Source: Xenorhabdus griffiniae (lineage in GTDB: Bacteria > Pseudomonadota > Gammaproteobacteria > Enterobacterales > Enterobacteriaceae). Taken from it: a stretch of DNA of 64,000 nt. The notes below the pieces were generated by a model that was given only the letters and a program-made list of their open reading frames with translations, was not told the DNA's origin and did no database searches. The stretch is taken from assembly GCF_001028135.1 (NCBI RefSeq), contig NZ_LDNM01000021.1:1-64000 (forward strand), in the 5' to 3' direction. Positions 58,209 through 64,000 of this stretch are shown here, piece by piece. Position 1 is the first letter of the stretch, and each line of letters begins with the position of its first letter. Made by a program: the position numbers and the translations under genes.

Positions 58209-59540
58209 ATGAAGACAAAAACGATCTTGTTCACCTCTGTTCTTCTTGCTGGGTGTCAATCGAGTCTGCAAACAGAGGCTCCTTCCCAGCAACAAGCACA
58301 GAAGATGTCTTCAACGAATCAGAAAACAAACGGTATTGCAGAATCAGATGATCCTGCAAACTGGAAGGTGAGTCCGACAGCCCAACAAGATTTGTGGGGA
58401 CATATTCGCGATGAGTTGAAGATGGAAATTCCTGATAATAGCAGGGTGAGCGAACAACAAAGTTACTATTTGAAACACAAAGGCCATATCCAAAATGTAA
58501 TATTGCGTGCAGAACCGTACATTTATTGGATAGTTGAGCAGCTTGATAATCGACATATGCCAATGGAGCTGGTATTGCTGCCCATCGTGGAGAGTGCCTT
58601 TGACCCCCATGCAACTTCCTACGCCAAGGCGGCAGGATTATGGCAGATTATCCCAAGTACTGGCCGTCATTATGGCCTGAAACAAGATAAATGGTACGAT
58701 GCCCGTCGTGACATTGCGGCATCAACAACCGTTGCTCTTGATATGCTTGAATATCTCAACACACGATTCAATGGGGATTGGCTTTTGACCATTGCCGCTT
58801 ACAACAGTGGCGAAGGCAGGGTTATACGTGCAATCAAAGACAATAAAGCACAAGGGAAACCAACAGATTTCTGGTCGCTGTCATTGCCACGGGAAACAAT
58901 GCACTATGTTCCCAAGATATTGGCTCTGAGTAATATCATTCGCCATAACGAACAGTTTGGTTTCAAACTTCCTAAGCCTGACAACCAACACGCTTTGGCA
59001 AAGGTTGAAGTAGGGCAACAGATCATGTTGTCACAAGCGGCCGAACTATCTGGGCTATCATTGACATCAATCAGGGCATATAACCCGGGCTATAAACAAG
59101 GTATGACGTCTCCTTATGGGCCGCATTACATCATGCTACCAAGGAAGAACGTTAATCAATTTAAGGCGTCCCTGGCAAATAAAAACGTCTTGAATGACAT
59201 CAACCTAGCGGTTAAACACAATACCTACAAATTACAGCAACAAAGTCATTATACCGTTCGTGCCGGCGATACATTGTCAGCGATTGCAAAGCGCTTCAAG
59301 ACCACTCACCGAGAGTTACAAAGACTAAACAGCTTAAAAACGGCTGATCGGCTCAAGATCGGGCAAGTGCTGAAAATCGATAACAGCAACCCAGTCACCT
59401 ATCAAGTGCGCAAAGGTGATTCATTTTTCAGCATCGCCAAACGTCACGGTGTAAATCTTAATGATTTGATCAATTGGAATAAAAACATCAAAGTCAGAGA
59501 GATAAAACCAGGTATGGCTTTGACACTTTATCTTGAATAA
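58209..59540 (+). CDS. mltD: Membrane-bound lytic murein transglycosylase D
   Basis: 443-residue lipoprotein: signal peptide with lipobox LLAGC, then an SLT catalytic domain (ELVLLPIVESAFDPHATSYAKA, catalytic Glu; AAGLWQIIPSTGRHYGL; TIAAYNSGEGRV). Two LysM repeats follow (YTVRAGDTLSAIAKRF; YQVRKGDSFFSIAKRH). Cleaves peptidoglycan at the outer membrane. Enteric neighbour of gloB. Confidence 0.95.
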   Translation: MKTKTILFTSVLLAGCQSSLQTEAPSQQQAQKMSSTNQKTNGIAESDDPANWKVSPTAQQDLWGHIRDELKMEIPDNSRVSEQQSYYLKHKGHIQNVILRAEPYIYWIVEQLDNRHMPMELVLLPIVESAFDPHATSYAKAAGLWQIIPSTGRHYGLKQDKWYDARRDIAASTTVALDMLEYLNTRFNGDWLLTIAAYNSGEGRVIRAIKDNKAQGKPTDFWSLSLPRETMHYVPKILALSNIIRHNEQFGFKLPKPDNQHALAKVEVGQQIMLSQAAELSGLSLTSIRAYNPGYKQGMTSPYGPHYIMLPRKNVNQFKASLANKNVLNDINLAVKHNTYKLQQQSHYTVRAGDTLSAIAKRFKTTHRELQRLNSLKTADRLKIGQVLKIDNSNPVTYQVRKGDSFFSIAKRHGVNLNDLINWNKNIKVREIKPGMALTLYLE

Positions 59541-59565
59541 ATAATCTTATTCTCGCCAATACATG

Positions 59566-59598
59566 ACTCCCTTCCTTTTGGATAGGGAGTTTATTTTA
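59566..59598 (+). terminator. Terminator after mltD
   Basis: Stem ACTCCC/GGGAGT with inner TCC/GGA pairing, then TTTATTTTA, ending exactly where repeat copy 6 begins. Confidence 0.75.
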
Positions 59599-59703
59599 TA
59601 TACTCGATAAACTTCAAGTTGCAATCCGCAAGACGACGCGAGGCCTTATATTTCCCCGCGCAGCGGGGAAATATAACACGCATCTTAAAGTTGGATTGGT
59701 ATA
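59599..59703 (+). mobile_element. 105-bp palindromic repeat, copy 6 (MITE-like)
   Basis: Forward copy whose loop reads GCGCAGC, inverted relative to copies 1, 2 and 7, while its arms keep the forward orientation. Confidence 0.85.
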
Positions 59704-59732
59704 TACCATAAAGAAGAGAAAGGAAGTACAAA

Positions 59733-60278
59733 TTGTCATCATTAAAACAAAATATAAATAATCAACCCAATTCCTTTATTGAAATAAAGAAGTATCTTCT
59801 ATTCCCTTCTGAGTACAAATTAACGTCCACTCCCTGCCTCGAAACAGAAAGCCGTGATTATAGTGCTATGCGTTTTCAACTGGATGGTAAATCGATAGTT
59901 TTTCGTCAAGCTAAAACAACGCCGAATAAACAAGGGCAATTTGTCACTCTTTGGAAAAGGCCGACGCCAGATGCAGAAATAATGCCTTTTGAAAAAAGTG
60001 ATGGCATTGATTTTTGTCTAATAGCGACTTTTTTGGAACATCGAAAAGGTCTTTTTCTGTTTGACTCACATATTTTGATAAAACAAGGGATTTTCTCAAG
60101 TCAAACTAAAGCAGGTAAAAGAGGTATTCGGGTCTATCCTGAATGGGTATTCCCTGCATCAAAACAAGCAATGCAAACACAAAAATGGCAATCTTCCTAT
60201 TTTATAAGTTTCGATAATCAGGAGTCTGCCATTGAGCAATTTAAGAAAACCTTCTCAAATTATAATAATAAAAAATAA
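59733..60278 (+). CDS. MepB-family protein
   Basis: 181 residues starting at TTG, supported by an AGGAAG site 6 nt upstream. Segments RFQLDGKSIVFRQAKTTPNK, GQFVTLWKRP, ILIKQGIFSS, GKRGIRVYPEW and QKWQSSYFISF match the MepB family. The family's namesake is a gene of the staphylococcal mepRAB efflux locus; no biochemical function is established. The gene lies between direct copies 6 and 7 of the 105-bp repeat. Confidence 0.75.
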   Translation: MSSLKQNINNQPNSFIEIKKYLLFPSEYKLTSTPCLETESRDYSAMRFQLDGKSIVFRQAKTTPNKQGQFVTLWKRPTPDAEIMPFEKSDGIDFCLIATFLEHRKGLFLFDSHILIKQGIFSSQTKAGKRGIRVYPEWVFPASKQAMQTQKWQSSYFISFDNQESAIEQFKKTFSNYNNKK

Positions 60279-60391
60279 TTAATTTGAGTTATCATAACTT
60301 GTTTAATCCTTACAATCAGGGGTATGTTAATTCCTGAAAACTAATAACAAGTGTTTAAATTGATCTTTAACACTTCATCAAAGATAAGGTT

Positions 60392-60496
60392 TATACTCGA
60401 TAAACTTCAAGTTGCAATCCGCAAGACGACGCGAGGCCTGATATTTCCCCGCTGCGCGGGAAAATATAACACGCATCTTGAAGTTGGATTGGGATA
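60392..60496 (+). mobile_element. 105-bp palindromic repeat, copy 7 (MITE-like)
   Basis: Forward copy downstream of the MepB-like gene. It has a T-to-G change in the left arm of the central palindrome (GGCCTGATAT) and one G-to-A change in the hairpin stem (GCGGGAAAA). The right end is GGGATA. Confidence 0.85.
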
Positions 60497-60602
60497 GTTA
60501 TTGGAGTGATGACCTATTCCTGTAACCACTCAGGAAATGGGAAAAAAAGCTACTATCACTCTAGGGCAGAAATCTGCTCTTTAACATTTGGAATAGTGAT
60601 GC

Positions 60603-60821
60603 ACTTTGCCGTTGAATTCGCCAAAATCTTTTTCCAAAATAACCTTTTTTGTGAATAAGTTCACAAAATAGAAATGATCAGGGTTATTCTAAAAATCAGA
60701 TCCATTTTTTACTTGTAATTCATTATGTTATAAAAATACCCCCAGTTTTGGCACAAAATCATTCAGTATGATGCACTCACCAGAGTGAATCTTGCGAAAA
60801 TTTATTTTACAACGGCAAAGT
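60603..60821. repeat. 219-bp segment with 12-bp terminal inverted repeats
   Basis: ACTTTGCCGTTG at the left end has its exact complement at the right end. The inside is AT-rich and non-coding, so it could be a second small MITE or an IS remnant; no target duplication is clear. Confidence 0.4.
60650..60665. promoter_or_regulatory. Perfect CRP-type site upstream of vgrG
   Basis: TGTGA-ATAAGT-TCACA matches all ten core positions of the CRP consensus, within an 18-bp palindromic stretch with flanking T and A runs. It is 459 bp before the vgrG start, so it would act on a distal promoter or an upstream start site. Confidence 0.6.
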
Positions 60822-61123
60822 TTTTAACTTTTTACGCTGTGATTGTACAAAGCGCCTTTTTTCTCCCCTTGATTTTATTTGGTTTTTAATTGTCCATTCC
60901 TTATTATTTCCGGCAGATTTTTTTATCACGAACGGAACAAATCATTCTGGCTTAACCGGACATTTCTGCCTTATTCAAAACAGGAAGCGCCCTATTTTCA
61001 GCTTATTGTCAGACTGAAAAAGCAGGTCCGCAGAATAAGCTCTTTCCTGCCGAATATGGCGATGTGCCTGTTAAGCCCATTGCCATTTTATATTCCATCG
61101 GCATGACTTCAGGGAGACAGACC

Positions 61124-63619
61124 GTGTCAGAGAAAGAGAAAAAGCCCCTCACAACATTGCAGGAAGGAAAAACGCTGTTAGAACAGGGACAGGACGCAAT
61201 AACAAAACAGGCTAAAGAACGGTTAGCGGATGCAGGCGGTAACGCCAGCGATCTCCTCCGTTCCGTCACAGGAATAGCCGGCAAAGTCGGATTACCGGAT
61301 GGGGTGGGCAAAGCAGCCACTATGCTCGATTCTGTGAGCGGAATTGCCGGCAAGGTCGGGTTGACAGGCGGAGCGGGCAAAGCACTTGGCGGTCTCAGTA
61401 CTGACAGCCTGATCAACGGGGGCGGCTTTGCCGGCGGGGCAGGCAAAGCACTCGGGGGTCTCAGTGCCGACAGCCTGATCAGCGGTGGCGGCTTTGCTGG
61501 CGGGGCAGGCAAAGTTCTCAAAGGTCTCAGTGCCGGCAGCCTGATCAGCGGCGGGGGCTTTGCCGGCGGGGCAGGTAAATCACTCAGTAGTCTCAGTACT
61601 GGCAGCCTGCTCCCCGGCGGGGGTTTTGCCAGCGGGACCAGCAAAGCACTCGGTGCGCCGGGGCTGGCCGCCAAAGCCGTGGCGGGTAATCTGGGGGCAG
61701 AAAAAATCCTGCAACAACTGGGCCAAATACTGGGGCTGGGCGGTGGAGCCGACCCCAGCGGCCTGCTGTTCACCCTGACGGCGGGCAGATTGCCGGCGCA
61801 AACCTTTGTCGTCACCGATTTCAGTCTGGACGAACATTTCTCGCGCCCATTCCTGCTGGAAGTGGGGCTGGCCAGTGCCGACTCCGCCATTGACTTTCCG
61901 CTGGTGCTTGACCGCACGGCAACGCTCACTGTCCTGCTCAATGGTGTTGAACAGCGCAGCGTCACGGGCATCGTCACCCGCTTTGAGCAAGGCAACACCG
62001 GCCTGCACCAGACCACCTACCGGATGAGCATCCGCCCCGACCTGTGGCGCACCACCCTGCGCCAGAACTCGCGTATCTTCCAGCAACTCAATATCACCGG
62101 CATCATCACCAATATCCTCAAAGAGCACAGCATCCGCGACGTGGTGTTCAACCTGCGCCACCCGCACCCGGAGCGCGAATTCTGCATACAGTACCAGGAA
62201 AGTGACTTCAATTTCCTGCAACGGCTGACTGCGGAAGAGGGGATTTTCTACTTCTTCGAATGCAGCAACGGGCGTAACACGCTGGTGTTTGCCGATGACT
62301 GCGGCTCGGTGCCACCGGGCATCCGCCTGCCCTATCAACCGGGCGAGGGCAGCACGCTGGGTGAACCGGCGGTCAGCAGCCTGACCCACAGCGCCCAGGT
62401 GCGTCCGGCTCAGGTGCAACTTAAGGATTACACCTTCAAAAATCCCGCCTGGCCAGCCGAATTTCATCAGCAGATACGGGACGAAAACCTGCAACAGCTC
62501 TACTACGAACACTACGATTATCCGGGGCGTTTCAAGGATGAGGCGCACGGCAAGGCCTTCACCCGCTACCGTCTTGAAGCGCTGCGTAGCAACGCCATGA
62601 CCGGAGAAGGCAGCGGCAATGCGATAGCCCTGCAACCGGGCAGACTGTTCATCCTCGATAATCATCCCCGCTTAGACCTGAACCAGTCATGGCAGACCGT
62701 TTCCACCCGCCACAGTGGCAGCCAGCCGCAGGCACTGGAAACGGGCAGCGCAGGCTCCGGCACCACGCTGAACAGCCACTTCTACTTTATCCGCCAGAAC
62801 CAGCACTGGCGCCCGGCGCCGTTACCCAAACCCGTCATCGATGGCCCGCAAATTGCCAAGGTAGTGGGGCCGGCCGGCGAAGAAATATTCTGTGACCAGT
62901 ACGGGCGGGTACGCCTGCAATTCCCGTGGGATCGCTATGGCAAGAGTGATGACCAAAGCTCCTGCTGGATCCGCGTCACCCAACCGTGGGCGGGGCAAGG
63001 CTGGGGGATGCTGGCTATCCCGCGTATCGGGCAGGAAGTGGTGGTGGATTTCCTGCACGGCGACCCGGATCAACCCATCGTCACCGGTCGCACCTACCAT
63101 GCCAGCAACCTTCCGCCGGGTGCCTTACCGGGCAGCAAAACCCAGATGGCTTTCCGCTCTAAAACCCATAAAGGCGAGGGTTACAATGAACTGCTGTTTG
63201 AGGATGCGAAAGGCAGTGAACGGCTGGCGCTCCATGCGCAAAAAGACATGACGACTCTGGTACTCAATAACCGCGATACCCATGTGCTCGCCAACCACAG
63301 CGAAACGGTGGAGAAAAACCAGACCATCGAGATCCATGAGAACAAAGCGGAGACCGTCACCCTGAACAGCACGGAAACGGTGCAGGAAGTGCGCAAACTC
63401 ACCACGGGCAAAGACTACATTATCACGGTCGGGACGCACAAGCAGGTCAACGTCAGCAATACCCTCTCCATCACGGCCGGGGATGTGATTGAGCTGCGCT
63501 GCGGCGCGAGTGTCCTGCGCATGGACAGTGCCGGCAAAATCACAATACAGGGCAGTGAGTTCAAATTTGAGGCCAGCGGTGCAGTGCAAATCACCGGTAA
63601 AGATATCGATCTGAACTAA
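61124..63619 (+). CDS. vgrG: T6SS spike protein VgrG with repeat-bearing N-terminal extension
   Basis: Trimeric spike tip of the type VI secretion tube. The GTG at 61124, 7 nt after AGGGAG, is preferred over the open frame to 61064, giving 831 residues. About 209 Gly/Ala-rich residues, including four 22-residue repeats (90-177), precede the normal VgrG start (FVVTDFSLDEHFSRPFLLEV). The gp27-like and gp5-like parts follow (QYQESDFNFLQRLTAEEGIF; FCDQYGRVRLQFPWDRYGK; DDQSSCWIRVTQPWAGQGWG; PRIGQEVVVDFLHGDPDQP). It ends in the beta-helix needle (…DIDLN) with no C-terminal effector domain. GC content is clearly above the upstream region. The DUF2169 gene follows after 14 bp. Confidence 0.92.
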   Translation: MSEKEKKPLTTLQEGKTLLEQGQDAITKQAKERLADAGGNASDLLRSVTGIAGKVGLPDGVGKAATMLDSVSGIAGKVGLTGGAGKALGGLSTDSLINGGGFAGGAGKALGGLSADSLISGGGFAGGAGKVLKGLSAGSLISGGGFAGGAGKSLSSLSTGSLLPGGGFASGTSKALGAPGLAAKAVAGNLGAEKILQQLGQILGLGGGADPSGLLFTLTAGRLPAQTFVVTDFSLDEHFSRPFLLEVGLASADSAIDFPLVLDRTATLTVLLNGVEQRSVTGIVTRFEQGNTGLHQTTYRMSIRPDLWRTTLRQNSRIFQQLNITGIITNILKEHSIRDVVFNLRHPHPEREFCIQYQESDFNFLQRLTAEEGIFYFFECSNGRNTLVFADDCGSVPPGIRLPYQPGEGSTLGEPAVSSLTHSAQVRPAQVQLKDYTFKNPAWPAEFHQQIRDENLQQLYYEHYDYPGRFKDEAHGKAFTRYRLEALRSNAMTGEGSGNAIALQPGRLFILDNHPRLDLNQSWQTVSTRHSGSQPQALETGSAGSGTTLNSHFYFIRQNQHWRPAPLPKPVIDGPQIAKVVGPAGEEIFCDQYGRVRLQFPWDRYGKSDDQSSCWIRVTQPWAGQGWGMLAIPRIGQEVVVDFLHGDPDQPIVTGRTYHASNLPPGALPGSKTQMAFRSKTHKGEGYNELLFEDAKGSERLALHAQKDMTTLVLNNRDTHVLANHSETVEKNQTIEIHENKAETVTLNSTETVQEVRKLTTGKDYIITVGTHKQVNVSNTLSITAGDVIELRCGASVLRMDSAGKITIQGSEFKFEASGAVQITGKDIDLN
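61391..61654 (+). repeat. Four 66-bp tandem repeats in vgrG
   Basis: Units begin at 61391, 61457, 61523 and 61589 with GGTCTCAGT (AGTCTCAGT in the last). Each encodes 22 residues of the form xLSxxSLxxGGGFAGGAGKxL. The fourth is the most diverged. Confidence 0.95.
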
Positions 63620-63633
63620 AAGGACACCCTGAG

Positions 63634-64000
63634 ATGGAATTTCGTAACCTGACCCCGTTTGCGGTCATGAATTATTCGATGCTCGATGTGGATGACGCCG
63701 AACATCATGTCGCAGTGATGAAAATCGGCTACCAGTTCATCCCTGACGGACAGGGGGAGTACAGTGCTGAACTGTTGCCTGCGCCACCACTGTGCTTACA
63801 GGATGAATATCGCGGCACGATGAACGCTTCACAGGTGTTGCAGGAAAGCGACCTCGCCCCGTTTAAACCGCGCTGTGACGTGATTGTCAACGGCACAGCG
63901 TATGCGCCGCAAGGCCAGCCCTGCACTGAATTCCCGGTGCGGTTACAGGTGCAAAACAAACAAGGGCAAACTTTGCTCGATAAAGCCCTCACCGTCAGCG
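63634..64000 (+). CDS. DUF2169 T6SS accessory protein, 5' part
   Basis: Starts at ATG 63634 and runs off the window, with 122 codons visible. MEFRNLTPFAVMNYSMLDVD and FKPRCDVIVNGTAYAPQG are typical of DUF2169 proteins, which are encoded next to vgrG and PAAR/effector genes and are thought to help load T6SS cargo. It lies 14 bp after vgrG and is probably co-transcribed. An effector gene may follow beyond the window. Confidence 0.85.
   Translation, partial: MEFRNLTPFAVMNYSMLDVDDAEHHVAVMKIGYQFIPDGQGEYSAELLPAPPLCLQDEYRGTMNASQVLQESDLAPFKPRCDVIVNGTAYAPQGQPCTEFPVRLQVQNKQGQTLLDKALTVS

Larger units (their letters stand above)
60279..61123. other. 845-bp region upstream of vgrG
   Basis: Holds repeat copy 7, a 219-bp segment bounded by 12-bp inverted repeats and a perfect CRP-type palindrome (each listed). 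A 75-codon frame at 60879-61106 has no ribosome site or recognisable motif and is not accepted as a gene. Confidence 0.5.

Noticed and set aside
17932-60496. The 105-bp repeats as a CRISPR array or ERIC elements
   Set aside because: They are dispersed, not regularly spaced, in both orientations, and do not carry the ERIC core sequence.
60879-61106. 75-codon frame just before vgrG
   Set aside because: No ribosome site, overlaps the vgrG leader and start, no family resemblance.
61580-62665. Long minus-strand frames opposite vgrG (also 61009-62016)
   Set aside because: GC-rich antisense open frames produced by vgrG codon bias; Ala/Pro-rich low-complexity translations without motifs.

Overview
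The window looks like chromosome from an insect-pathogenic, nematode-associated enterobacterium of the Xenorhabdus/Photorhabdus group (Morganellaceae). This rests on enteric gene order (tktA-epd-pgk-fbaA; dnaQ/rnhA/yafS/gloB/mltD around tRNA-Asp), a PAS-LuxR solo regulator, a large exported toxin with its own type I exporter, an NRPS remnant, a halovibrin-like exported protein and a T6SS vgrG locus. I lean to Xenorhabdus, but sequence reading alone does not settle the genus.

Layout. 1-3.3 kb: betB-betA (choline to glycine betaine). 3.3-15.4 kb, minus strand: a four-gene operon rtxB-rtxD-rtxE-toxin. The 2097-residue toxin reads as an N-terminal LSGC-type (CNF1/BLF1-like) deamidase candidate, a C58-like cysteine protease, a TcdA/TcdB-type pore-forming region and a long C-terminal region ending in an RTX-like tail. 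A Fur-like hexamer cluster lies upstream. 15.8-20.3 kb: AraC-GyrI, XRE and PAS-LuxR regulators and an NCS1 permease. 20.3-27.6 kb, minus strand: inositol catabolism genes iolD-iolG-iolC-iolE-iolB behind a broken iolA remnant. 28.2-29.8 kb: a truncated NRPS (complete C domain plus a scrap of an A domain). 29.9-32.1 kb: an SDR-like protein with an altered active site and a zinc alcohol dehydrogenase. 32.3-45.2 kb: a complete 4-hydroxyphenylacetate pathway (hpaR, split hpaG1/G2, E, D, F, a succinate-semialdehyde dehydrogenase, H, I, X, A, B, C). 45.9-53.3 kb: dtpB, then fbaA, pgk, epd and tktA. 54-60.3 kb: exported halovibrin-like protein, tRNA-Asp, dnaQ, rnhA, yafS, gloB, mltD and a MepB-like protein. 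61.1 kb to the end: vgrG with an unusual repeat-bearing N-terminal extension, then a DUF2169 gene cut by the window edge.

How the parts work together. RtxB/RtxE/RtxD should form the dual-ABC exporter that secretes the adjacent toxin; the TolC-type outer-membrane channel must be elsewhere. The hpa cluster takes 4-hydroxyphenylacetate to pyruvate and succinate semialdehyde, and the in-operon dehydrogenase converts the latter to succinate. The iol cluster has every step except the last (IolA), which is a pseudogene here. The bet genes supply an osmoprotectant.

A 105-bp palindromic repeat occurs seven times, always between genes. Its central hairpin loop is in opposite orientations in different copies. 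The two most interesting points are the toxin architecture and this repeat family. No CRISPR array, intact transposase, integrase or rRNA was seen.
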